A stretch of DNA of 64,000 nt from Ruthenibacterium sp. (GTDB lineage Bacteria > Bacillota > Clostridia > Oscillospirales > Ruminococcaceae). The notes below the pieces were generated by a model, which searched no databases, had not been told where the DNA came from, and was given only the letters and a program-made list of their open reading frames with translations. Position 1 is the first letter of the stretch. The number at the start of each line of letters is the position of its first letter. The stretch is from assembly GCA_020025235.1 (NCBI GenBank), contig JAHHSL010000005.1, positions 4,011 through 68,010 of the forward strand, read 5' to 3'. The translations under genes and the position numbers were made by a program. Shown piece after piece: positions 18,519 to 26,823 of the stretch.

Positions 18519-18974
18519 CGCGCGGTGCAAAAGTGCGGCAGAATAAGGCGCAGACGGGCGCTGTTATAAAAAAGGAAAACGGCAGACTTCGGCACAAAGC
18601 GCGGGGTCTGCCGTTTTTTGCCGAATGAAGGGATGCGGCGCAGGAATCGTTTGCGCGGGACGTGCGGCACGGCGCAGAACATTACACCGCAGTGAAACAA
18701 ACGGGTGCATCCGGCGGCAGGATCCCTGTGTTGTATTTTATACCGGGTATAACAAATCGGCAGTATGGGCGGGCGAACCGTAAAACAGCACAGTTTCTTC
18801 GGGGATTCTTTGTTCAAAGATACGATTTGTGATACGTTTTGTTACATAAACATATAATATTATTGCATGTTGTGTTTTGGATTGCTAATATGAGAGCGGA
18901 CAAAAACAAAACGGCGGAGAAATTCATGCTTCGCCGTCAAAAAGCAGATTTTATATCGGATTGGGAGAAGAAAC
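18519..18974 (+). promoter_or_regulatory. Control region of the GH89 operon: dyad, tandem half-sites and promoter
   Basis: After the terminator this 456-base gap has no gene. It holds (1) TGTATTTTATACC at 18732-18744, overlapping the perfect dyad TTATACC-G-GGTATAA (18738-18752); (2) a tandem 12-bp repeat, GATACGATTTGT (18819-18830) and GATACGTTTTGT (18831-18842); and (3) TATAAT at 18853-18858 with no good -35. The tandem repeat sits where the -35 should be, so it is a candidate site for the AraR-type regulator encoded in this operon. Confidence 0.6.
18576..18618 (+). terminator. Terminator after the MBL hydrolase gene
   Basis: AAAACGGCAGAC pairs with GTCTGCCGTTTT, and the plus strand ends in TTTTTT. 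Confidence 0.88.
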
Positions 18975-21248
18975 ATGCAGATCGTAAAACCGCAGAATGC
19001 ATCGGCGGCGTATACCGCAGCCGCACAGGCTTTTCAGGATATGTATGAAAAGGTGACAGGCGTGCGCGTTCCCATTGGAACACAGGCGGACGACGGCGAC
19101 CTTGTCGTCATCGGCGGCGACGCTGTGAACGCCTTTGCGCGGCAGGCATTTCTGGACGGCTGGGCACCGCAGCGCGCAGTGGCGCCGGGCAGCGACAGCT
19201 ACGTTGTGGAAAGCGTGCATCGGGACGGGCGCGACGTTCTGTTTGTGTGGGGCGGGCGCGGACGCAGCACGCTGTATGCGGTGTACGCCTTTTTTGCAAA
19301 GCAGGCGGGCTGCCGCTATTTCTGGGACGGCGACGTCATCCCGCACCGGGATTCGCTTTCCCTTGCCGGCGTGCAGATCTTTGCAAAGCCGGATTTCGCC
19401 CTGCGCGGCCTGCGCTATTTTGCACACCGCGGCCTGCACCGCTTTCAGGCAGAGCACTGGGGCTTTGAAGACTGGAAGCGCGAGATCGACTGGATGCTCA
19501 AGCGCGGGCTGAACCTGTTTATGATGCGCGTGGGTTCGGACGATCTGTTCCAGCGGGCGTTCCCGGACGCCGTGGAATATCCGGATGCGACGGGCATCCT
19601 GCCGGAAGCGGGCGAAGGGTACGATAACCGCACGCTGTTCTGGCCGCTGCAATACCGCGGCTGGCTGCAAAAGCGCGTGCTGGCATATGCGTTTGAACGC
19701 GACCTGCTGCAGCCGGAGGACTGCGGCACCATCACCCACTGGTACACCCGCACGCCCAAGCAGTTTTTGGAAAAATACGACCCGTCCTTCATGCCGCAGA
19801 CGACCGATGTGTACCGACAGCCGACGGGGCTTGTGTGGGACATCCGCAAGGATGAAAACATGGACCGCTATTTTCAGCTGACGCGCACGCACGCAAAGGA
19901 ATACGGGCAGCCGCGGCTGTTCCATACGATCGGCCTTGCGGAGCGCATGTGCTCCGACGACCGGGAAGAAAACATGCGCTATAAAAAAATGGCGTATCAC
20001 CGCATCCTTTCGCGCGTGGAGGAGGAATGGCCGGGCGCGCCGGTTCTGGTTGCCAGCTGGGATTTTGCCATGCACTGGATGCCGCACGAGGTCAAGGCAC
20101 TTTTGCCGGAGCTTGACCCCGCACGCCATGTGATCCTTGATTACACGGCGGATACCGTCGACGAGGAAAACAATTTTGAAACATGGGGCCTGCGCGGGAA
20201 TTACCCGTGGATCTTCGGCATCTTCCATGCGTTTGAGCCGAACAGCGAGCTGCGCGGCGATTACCCGGCGCTTTCAAAACGCATCGAAACGGCGCGCAAA
20301 GACCCGATGTGCAAGGGTCTTGTGTTCTGGCCGGAGCTTTCCCATTCCGATACGCTGATGCTGGAATACTTTGTGCGCAGCGGGTGGGAATCCGTAAAGC
20401 CGGAAACATTGATACGCGAATTCTGCGCGGCGCGCTACGGCGAAAATGCGCCGATGCAAAAAGCGTGGGAAGCACTGGAGCCGCTTTTGCCGCTGCATGT
20501 GTGGACGCTTGACCGCGAAGCGGCGATCGAGGACATTCATCAGGAATACTTCTTCGATGTGCTGGGCTATGCGCCGCTGCGCCGCTGGCCGCAGGCAAAG
20601 CTGGACGAATGGGCGCGCGCGGTGCAGGATGCACGCACGATCCTTGTGCAGTGCGCACAGGTGCTGCGCGTGCTTGCCGGATTGTGGGACAGCGCAGAGG
20701 AAAGCGGATTTCTGCGCCGCGACCGCGCCGACCTTGCGCGCACGGCGCTCGGGCGCGCGCTGCAGACCATGCTGTTAAAGCAGATCCTTGCGGCGGCGCA
20801 CGGGGAATGGAACGAAGAACTTTGCAATATCTATAAGGAAACGCTGCAGCTTTTGTGCAGCGTGCTGGATAGTCACGAGGATTATTCCCAGTACGAAACA
20901 CTGGAACGGCTCGGGCGCGAATGTCCGGTCAATCCGGATTTTGAACCGGCGCTCAAGCAGAACCTTGCAAACGGCTACTGCAGGGGCTATGCATCGGAAT
21001 TTATGCGCGGGCTGTGCACGGCGGAAAACGACGCCTATCTGAACTGGCTTGTGCAGAGCGCGGCACAGGGAAAGCCCGCGCCGGACGACGCCCTTGCAAA
21101 GGAAAAGGCACGGCTGTACAAGGCATATATGGAAACACCGCTGCGGGAAATGGCACAGCGGCGCTGTGCATGCAGCGCAAAGCAGCTGCTGGCCGGTGCA
21201 CAGCAGCTGGAAGCTGCCGCCGCGCTTTGGGATGAGGTGCAGACATGA
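18975..21248 (+). CDS. GH89-like alpha-N-acetylglucosaminidase
   Basis: This 757-residue protein has the three-part plan of GH89 (NAGLU) enzymes. There is an N-terminal small domain ending in WGGRGRSTLYAVYAFF (about residue 95), then a barrel beginning ALRGLRYFAHRGLHRF with EIDWMLKRGLNLF, then an alpha-helical C-terminal domain. GH89 enzymes release terminal alpha-GlcNAc, for example from mucin glycans. No signal peptide is present, so it would act on imported oligosaccharide. GGGAGAAG precedes the ATG. It is first in an operon, and its stop overlaps the next start by four bases. I am sure of a glycosidase-like barrel and moderately sure of GH89. Confidence 0.65.
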   Translation: MQIVKPQNASAAYTAAAQAFQDMYEKVTGVRVPIGTQADDGDLVVIGGDAVNAFARQAFLDGWAPQRAVAPGSDSYVVESVHRDGRDVLFVWGGRGRSTLYAVYAFFAKQAGCRYFWDGDVIPHRDSLSLAGVQIFAKPDFALRGLRYFAHRGLHRFQAEHWGFEDWKREIDWMLKRGLNLFMMRVGSDDLFQRAFPDAVEYPDATGILPEAGEGYDNRTLFWPLQYRGWLQKRVLAYAFERDLLQPEDCGTITHWYTRTPKQFLEKYDPSFMPQTTDVYRQPTGLVWDIRKDENMDRYFQLTRTHAKEYGQPRLFHTIGLAERMCSDDREENMRYKKMAYHRILSRVEEEWPGAPVLVASWDFAMHWMPHEVKALLPELDPARHVILDYTADTVDEENNFETWGLRGNYPWIFGIFHAFEPNSELRGDYPALSKRIETARKDPMCKGLVFWPELSHSDTLMLEYFVRSGWESVKPETLIREFCAARYGENAPMQKAWEALEPLLPLHVWTLDREAAIEDIHQEYFFDVLGYAPLRRWPQAKLDEWARAVQDARTILVQCAQVLRVLAGLWDSAEESGFLRRDRADLARTALGRALQTMLLKQILAAAHGEWNEELCNIYKETLQLLCSVLDSHEDYSQYETLERLGRECPVNPDFEPALKQNLANGYCRGYASEFMRGLCTAENDAYLNWLVQSAAQGKPAPDDALAKEKARLYKAYMETPLREMAQRRCACSAKQLLAGAQQLEAAAALWDEVQT

Positions 21249-22348
21249 ACGAAGAGCTTGTCATGCGGCTGCCGCGCGCGGTGCAGGAACAATACCTGAT
21301 CCGCGAGGAGATCCTCAAGGGTACTTACGGGGAGCCGGGCGCGCCGTTTCTGACAACGCGCGAGCTTGCCGAACGGCGCGGCGTATCGGTCGTGACGGCG
21401 CAGCACATCATGGTGGGTCTGCGTCAGGAAGGGCTGATCGAGCTGCGGGGCAAAAAGTATGTGCTCGCTTATGAGGAGCTGGCACTGGAGCAGCAGGCCT
21501 ATCGGAAGATCATCGGGATACTCGTTCCGGATATCCAGAACGAATTTCATGCCGCCATGGCAAAAGCGGTGAAAACACTGGCAGAGGAACGCGGCTACCG
21601 CGCGATCATCATGGATACCGGATATTCCTGCGAACAGGAATCGCGCGCCGTGCAGGCGCTGGTGCATTTCGGCGTGGCGGGCATCATCAGCACGCCCGCA
21701 GACGTGCAGCAGGATCCGCAGCTGTACCGCAGCTGTCCGGTGCCGTGCGTGCTGATCGCGCACGCGGTGGAAGGATCGAATTGTTCCTCGGTGCAGGTCA
21801 GCAGCTTTCAGGTCACGCAGAAGATCGCGCGTCACCTTGTGGAGCAGGGCTACCGGCACTTTGCATATCTTGGCACGCAGGCGGTGCGGCTGGTGCAGGA
21901 CGACCGCTTTTCCGGCTTTTGCACCGGGCTGCAGTGCGAAGGCTATGAGCTTGCCGGGCGGGATGTGCTGCAGCTGCCGCAGGATATGGAAACGGCGGAA
22001 GCGATGCTCCGCGCGCTTTTGCAGCGGACGGACGAGCCGCTTGCGGTGTTCTGCTATCACGATCTGATCGCGGCGGCGCTGTGCCGCGTGTGCCACCGCA
22101 TGGGCAGGCGCATACCGGAGGACGTCGGCATTGTGGGCTTTGACGATCTGCCGATCGCGACCAGCGTGTTCCCGTCGCTGACGACCGTGCGCTACCGCAT
22201 CATGAGCATGGCAGAGATCGCCTTGCAGCAGCTGATGCGGGAGATCCGCGGGCAGACGACGGAACACGATAATTATTATGTAGAGCCGACTTTGATCAAA
22301 CGCGAAAGCACCGCACTGGCAGAATGGCTGATGCGGGATGAAACATAA
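21245..22348 (+). CDS. AraR-type repressor: GntR winged helix fused to LacI-type sugar-binding domain
   Basis: This 367-residue regulator has an N-terminal GntR-like winged helix (about residues 14-75, with LTTRELAERRGVSVVTAQHIM). A periplasmic-binding-protein-like domain of the LacI family follows, from KIIGILVPDIQNEFHAAMAK to GIVGFDDLPIATSVFPSLTTV. This is the AraR architecture; such proteins bind an operator and release it when a sugar binds. It overlaps the GH89 stop by four bases (ATGA), so it is cotranscribed and probably autoregulates the operon. ATTTGTAC-like half-sites stand upstream of this operon and of the GH20 gene. Confidence 0.88.
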   Translation: MNEELVMRLPRAVQEQYLIREEILKGTYGEPGAPFLTTRELAERRGVSVVTAQHIMVGLRQEGLIELRGKKYVLAYEELALEQQAYRKIIGILVPDIQNEFHAAMAKAVKTLAEERGYRAIIMDTGYSCEQESRAVQALVHFGVAGIISTPADVQQDPQLYRSCPVPCVLIAHAVEGSNCSSVQVSSFQVTQKIARHLVEQGYRHFAYLGTQAVRLVQDDRFSGFCTGLQCEGYELAGRDVLQLPQDMETAEAMLRALLQRTDEPLAVFCYHDLIAAALCRVCHRMGRRIPEDVGIVGFDDLPIATSVFPSLTTVRYRIMSMAEIALQQLMREIRGQTTEHDNYYVEPTLIKRESTALAEWLMRDET

Positions 22349-22385
22349 AAATCAAAAACAAAAGTAAAATCAGGGAGTGAATGAA

Positions 22386-23423
22386 ATGTCTGTGAAACAC
22401 ACAGCAGTCAGCTATTACGGGCTGAATTACGTGGAGCATGCACGGGAAGATTTCAAGGAGATGGCCGAACACGGCTGCGATACCGTGATTTTGGCGATCA
22501 CGGAGTTCGATATGGACTTCTGGTTCCCGAACATCCAGTCGATCGTGGAGTGCGCGCATGAATGCGGCCTTCGCGTTCTGGCGGATCTGTGGGGCATCGG
22601 CAAATACTTCGGCGGCGAACAGGTCAGCCTGTTTTTGCAGAACAATATCCACCACCGCCAGGTTTCGGCCATGACGGGCGAGACGCTGCCGAACGCGTGC
22701 TTCAACACCAATGCGTTCCGCGATTATTTCCACGGGCTGTGCATGAAGCTTGCACGCAATACCGAGGTGGACGGCTTTTTCTGGGATGAACCGCACTATG
22801 CGCTGCCGAAAAGCTATGCATCCATCACCGGCGGCGCGGGCGATGACTGGGCATGCCGCTGCCCGGAATGCATGGAAAAATTCCGCGCATATTACGGCTA
22901 TGAAATGCCGCGTCTGATGAACGACGACGTCAAGCAGTTCCGCTGGAGAGAGGCGCTGAAAACGCTTTCCGATATTTCGCGCGACCTCAAGGAATACAAC
23001 CCGAAGCTTGAAATCACCTGCTGCGTGCACGCGACGCTCAATACCTATTACGTCACCGAGCAGCGCGGCTATGATAACTGGGAAATGGTTGCCGCCTGCC
23101 CGTACTTCGACGTCTTTTCCAGCACGATCATCAGCTGGGATCTGCCGGAAAGCTTCTTTAAGGACGTCACGAACCGCACGGTCGCCATGGCGAAAAAGTA
23201 CGGCAAGCAGTCCGAACGCTGGATCATGGGCTACAATAAGCGCCCTGCCGACTGGAAGCAGCTCGATCACGTTGTCGATCTGTACGAGGACGCCGGCGTC
23301 GACCGTCTGGCATCCTGGACGTACCGCGGCGGCTACGGCACCGTGGTGGCGGCGCCCGATGCACTGGAGCTGTGGGACCGCATCGGCGCATGCTACCGCC
23401 GCGTGCTGAAAAAGCCGGAATAA
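22386..23423 (+). CDS. Unassigned protein, TIM-barrel/glycosidase-like
   Basis: This 345-residue cytosolic protein is not from a family I recognise. Alternating helices and strands, with VSYYGLNYVEHAREDF at the start and a barrel-like run, suggest a TIM barrel. An acidic motif, VDGFFWDEPHY (about residue 135), looks like a catalytic Asp/Glu pair. Two CxxC-like cysteines (CRCPEC, about 160) may bind metal. A GTG at 22377 is in frame, but AGGGAG points to the ATG at 22386. It lies between the repressor and a SIS protein, so a role in processing the operon's sugar is likely. Function unknown. Confidence 0.6.
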   Translation: MSVKHTAVSYYGLNYVEHAREDFKEMAEHGCDTVILAITEFDMDFWFPNIQSIVECAHECGLRVLADLWGIGKYFGGEQVSLFLQNNIHHRQVSAMTGETLPNACFNTNAFRDYFHGLCMKLARNTEVDGFFWDEPHYALPKSYASITGGAGDDWACRCPECMEKFRAYYGYEMPRLMNDDVKQFRWREALKTLSDISRDLKEYNPKLEITCCVHATLNTYYVTEQRGYDNWEMVAACPYFDVFSSTIISWDLPESFFKDVTNRTVAMAKKYGKQSERWIMGYNKRPADWKQLDHVVDLYEDAGVDRLASWTYRGGYGTVVAAPDALELWDRIGACYRRVLKKPE

Positions 23424-23442
23424 CGGGAAAGGCGGAAAAGCC

Positions 23443-24192
23443 ATGATACAGGAACGGTACATCGAAGCGGCCTGCAGCCGCCTTGAAGAGCTGCAGCGCA
23501 CGCAGGCCGGGCAGATCAAAAAGGCGGGTGCGCTTTTGGCACAGGCGGTGCGCGAAGACCGGCTGATCTATCTGTTCGGCGCGGGCGGGCATACCTCGCT
23601 TGCGGTGGGCGAGCTGTTTTTCCGCGTGGGCGGCCTTGCGAACTATTACCCGATCACGGAGCTTGGGCTCACTGCGCTCGGGCGCGCGGGGACGTTCATT
23701 CATCTGGAACGGTGCCGGGGCATCGGCAGCGCGCTGATCGAAGCGAGCGGCATCGGTGCGGGCGACGTGCTGGTTTTGATCCACACGATCGGGGTGAATG
23801 CAAGCTGCATCGACGCGGCGCTCAAAGCAAAGGAACTGGGCGCGAAGGTCATCGGGCTTGCAAGCGCGCACTGGCAGGACGAAACGCCGCCGGACGCCGC
23901 GCTGCGCCACGAAAGCGGAAAAAATCTGCGGGATATCGCGGATATCTGGATCGATGACCGGAACACTGTGGACGACGCCGTGCTGTATCTCGAAGGAATG
24001 AGCCAGCCGGTGGCGCCGCTTTCCGGGATCGGGACCTTTGCGGCTGTCCGGATGATCGAGCTGGAAGCCATGGAACAATGCCGGAACGAGGGGATCGTTC
24101 CGCCGGTTTGGTGCAACGCGAACACACCGCAGGGCGAAGCGGCGAACAAAGAGCTGCTGGAACGTTATGCCCCGCGGGTGCCCATGCTGTAA
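23443..24192 (+). CDS. SIS-domain sugar-phosphate-binding protein, first copy
   Basis: This 249-residue protein has a SIS (sugar isomerase) domain: LIYLFGAGGHTSLAVGELFFRVGG near residue 40 and VLVLIHTIGVNASCIDAALKAKELG near 110. It belongs to the UPF0309-like group, whose members are predicted phosphosugar isomerases or deglycases. It is related to the SIS protein at 26082 in the same operon, so the two may form a heteromer or act on successive intermediates. The usual STSG loop reads HTIG here, which suggests an altered active site. Confidence 0.78.
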   Translation: MIQERYIEAACSRLEELQRTQAGQIKKAGALLAQAVREDRLIYLFGAGGHTSLAVGELFFRVGGLANYYPITELGLTALGRAGTFIHLERCRGIGSALIEASGIGAGDVLVLIHTIGVNASCIDAALKAKELGAKVIGLASAHWQDETPPDAALRHESGKNLRDIADIWIDDRNTVDDAVLYLEGMSQPVAPLSGIGTFAAVRMIELEAMEQCRNEGIVPPVWCNANTPQGEAANKELLERYAPRVPML

Positions 24193-24227
24193 ATAAAAAC
24201 GCAATGAAACGGAGAGGAGCCGAAACA

Positions 24228-24962
24228 ATGGATTTGAATCAAAGCACAAAGATGCTGCTTTCTCTTATGGAAAAGTACGGCGTCGATGCGCACGGCAGCA
24301 TAGCGCTGGAAGAAAGGGAAAACGGATTTTTCTTAAAAGAAGGCGAACGGGAGATCCCGCTTTTGCCGTGGAGACAGGAGCGCCGCTTTATCGAAATGCG
24401 CGCGCTGAAGGAAAGCGGGCGCGCGGGTCTGCCCAGCACGCTGCGCATCGGCAGAATGGTCGCGCGCGGCTGCCCGCTCGTGCCGGAACTGCGCCGCGAG
24501 CTTGATCTGTGCGAATGGCTGCTGGGCGAAAAGGCAAAAACCGTCTATGCCGCCGAAAACGGCCCGGCGGTCAACCTGATCGTCACGATGTGCAGCGGCG
24601 CTGTCTGCACGCTGGAGCTTTCGGCAGCGCTCGGCAAAGACAGCACGCCTATGGATCGCCATGAGATCAACACCCGCCGCGGCGTCATCAGCGACCGCGC
24701 CGTGGATACGCAGGTGCCGCAGGATTCGATCTACCTGTTCACCGATGACGAAAAGAAAACGTTTACCGACGTGGATTTCGAGCTGTACGGCCTGAACGCA
24801 CAGGAGGTAAGCGTGGTGCGCGAAGCATTTGAAGTGCTGAAAGAAAACCTGCAGGAAAGCCGCATCGAACGCAGCAGGGAACTGGACGGCCTGCTTGCGG
24901 CGGTGAACGCATCGGCAGCGCAGGATCGCTGCACTGCAGTGAATGAAGGAAAGGAGCAGTAA
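24228..24962 (+). CDS. Unassigned operon protein with a segment like the Gfo/Idh C-terminal domain
   Basis: This 244-residue protein has no recognised family. Its middle (NLIVTMCSGAVCTLELSAAL, then DRHEINTRRGVISDRAVDTQ, about residues 118-165) reads like the beta-sheet C-terminal domain of Gfo/Idh/MocA oxidoreductases, but the Rossmann domain is missing. It is immediately followed, three bases later, by a Gfo/Idh gene, so the two products may form a complex. GGAGAGGAG precedes the ATG at 24228; longer in-frame starts overlap the SIS gene and lack such a site. The domain relation is my reading of the pattern, not a search result. Confidence 0.6.
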   Translation: MDLNQSTKMLLSLMEKYGVDAHGSIALEERENGFFLKEGEREIPLLPWRQERRFIEMRALKESGRAGLPSTLRIGRMVARGCPLVPELRRELDLCEWLLGEKAKTVYAAENGPAVNLIVTMCSGAVCTLELSAALGKDSTPMDRHEINTRRGVISDRAVDTQVPQDSIYLFTDDEKKTFTDVDFELYGLNAQEVSVVREAFEVLKENLQESRIERSRELDGLLAAVNASAAQDRCTAVNEGKEQ

Positions 24963-24965
24963 ACC

Positions 24966-26045
24966 ATGAAAAAACCGATCAAGATCGCGCTTCTTTCGCT
25001 GAACCACGGTCATACCCGCAAATATTATCAGGTGCTGCGCGAAAACCCGAATCTGGAATTTGTCGGCGCAAGCGCAGCAGACGCCGATGTAAAGGCGCTG
25101 TTCCAGCGCACGGTGCCGGGCATCCCGGTCTATGATTCCGACGAGGAACTGTTCGATGCACACCCCGAGATCGAAGCGGCAGTGCTCGCTTCGCCCAATA
25201 ACGATCATCTGCGTCAGGTGCGCCTTTGCGCCGAACGCGGCATCCACATCCTTTCCATGAAGATCCCCACCTTCGACCCCGCGGAATATGACGAAATGAT
25301 CCGCCTTGTCGATGAAGCGGGCATCGTGTGCCAGGTGGAACTGGAACTGCATTACAACCCCGTCATGCAGCGCGTGAAGGAGCTGGAGGAATCCGGCAAG
25401 CTGGGCAGCCTGCGCAGCTTTGCGGCCACCAACATCACCCTTTCGCCGGTGTGGGCGTTCCCGTGGCAGGGCGACCCGGAGCAGAGCTTCGGCAAAAAGT
25501 GTCATCTGCGCGAAGGCGACGAACGCTTCCGTGGCGGCGCACTGTGCGATCATCCGCACATCTTTGATATGATCCGCTGGGTAACGCACAGCGAATTTGA
25601 TACGATCTATGCACAGGTGGCGCCGAACCTGCGCGAGGATCTGCAGGAAGAGGATATGCTTTCGGTGTCCGGCCGCATGAAGAACGGCGTGGTCTTTTCG
25701 CTTGATCCGTCCTGGTCGCGCATGGAGGAACGCATCCCCGTTCCCGGCCCGGGCTGGGAGGTCTACCCCAAGCGCATGCAGGTCGATATCACCCTGGTGG
25801 GCGACAACGGCGTTGTTTCGGCAGACCTGTTCGGACCGAATATCTATCATAATGCAGGCCCGGATGACCGCTACACCGTGCAGTATACCTATTTTGATGA
25901 ATGGGTCGGCCTGATCGACGAATTTGTGGACTGCATCGAAAACAAAAAGCAGCCGAAGATCAATCTGCGCTGGCACAGAAATACCATTCAGGCCATGCTG
26001 GCATGCTATGAAAGCATCGAAAGCGGGCAGCCGGTAAAGCTGTAA
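24966..26045 (+). CDS. Gfo/Idh/MocA-family oxidoreductase, atypical
   Basis: This 359-residue protein has a Rossmann-type N-terminal half (KIALLSLNHGHTRKYYQVL, then FVGASAADADV and AAVLASPNNDHLRQV) and the usual beta-sheet C-terminal half. The dinucleotide loop reads LSLNHGHT instead of GxGxxG. The usual EKP loop is replaced by SMKIPTFDPAEY, which still holds a Lys. It probably oxidises or epimerises a sugar with NAD(P), but cofactor binding may be unusual. It follows the unassigned protein by three bases and precedes the second SIS gene. Confidence 0.82.
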   Translation: MKKPIKIALLSLNHGHTRKYYQVLRENPNLEFVGASAADADVKALFQRTVPGIPVYDSDEELFDAHPEIEAAVLASPNNDHLRQVRLCAERGIHILSMKIPTFDPAEYDEMIRLVDEAGIVCQVELELHYNPVMQRVKELEESGKLGSLRSFAATNITLSPVWAFPWQGDPEQSFGKKCHLREGDERFRGGALCDHPHIFDMIRWVTHSEFDTIYAQVAPNLREDLQEEDMLSVSGRMKNGVVFSLDPSWSRMEERIPVPGPGWEVYPKRMQVDITLVGDNGVVSADLFGPNIYHNAGPDDRYTVQYTYFDEWVGLIDEFVDCIENKKQPKINLRWHRNTIQAMLACYESIESGQPVKL

Positions 26046-26081
26046 GCACAGCCGGCACGCAAAGCGGAGGAGAGACAAAGG

Positions 26082-26813
26082 ATGTTATATCAGGAATATT
26101 TCACACAGGTCATGCAGGTGCTGGCTCAGGTTATGGAAACGCAGCAGAAACCCATTGAGCAGGCGGCGCGGCTTGTGGCCGAAAGCATTAAAAACGACGG
26201 CATGGTGTATGTGTTCGGGTGCGGACATTCCCACATCATCGGAGAAGATCTGTTCTACCGCGCAGGCGGGCTTGCACCGGTGTGCGCCATGCTGGATTCT
26301 GCCCTGATGCTGCACGACGGCGCGGTGAAAAGCAGCTGTCTGGAGCGTATGCCCGGGCTGGCAAAGCCGCTGTTCGAGCGCTACCCCATGACGAAAAATG
26401 ACGTCCTTCTGGTGGTGTCCACATCCGGGATCAATTCGGTCCCCGTGGAAATGGCACAGTGCGCGCAGCAGGCCGGTGTGCCGGTGATCGCCATTGTGTC
26501 CAAAGCGTACGAAAACGATGCATCGCGTCATCCCAGCGGCAAAAAGCTGCACGATTGTGCAGACATCGTGCTGGATAACGGCGTGTGCCACGGCGATGCA
26601 TCCGTTGCCGTGGGCGACAGCGGCGTGCGCTCGGGGCCGATCTCTACGATTTCCGGCTGCATGATCGCGCAGAGCATCATGGTGCAGGCGGAGGAAGATC
26701 TGTGGAACGAGGGCATCACCGCTCCGGTGTACGTCAGCGGAAACGTGAGCGGCGGCATGGAAAAGAACCGCAGCCTGATCGATGCATACCGTTCACGCAT
26801 CAAGTGCTTGTGA
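26082..26813 (+). CDS. SIS-domain sugar-phosphate-binding protein, second copy (UPF0309-like)
   Basis: This 243-residue protein has a complete SIS domain: GMVYVFGCGHSHIIGEDLFYRAGG near residue 40 and VLLVVSTSGINSVPVEMAQCAQQAG near 110, with the STSG phosphate loop intact. It resembles the UPF0309 group of predicted phosphosugar isomerases. Unlike the first SIS copy it keeps the canonical loop, so it is the more likely catalytic partner. GGAGGAGA precedes the ATG. The kinase gene follows within 11 bases. Confidence 0.82.
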   Translation: MLYQEYFTQVMQVLAQVMETQQKPIEQAARLVAESIKNDGMVYVFGCGHSHIIGEDLFYRAGGLAPVCAMLDSALMLHDGAVKSSCLERMPGLAKPLFERYPMTKNDVLLVVSTSGINSVPVEMAQCAQQAGVPVIAIVSKAYENDASRHPSGKKLHDCADIVLDNGVCHGDASVAVGDSGVRSGPISTISGCMIAQSIMVQAEEDLWNEGITAPVYVSGNVSGGMEKNRSLIDAYRSRIKCL

Positions 26814-26823
26814 GGCTTTTTTT

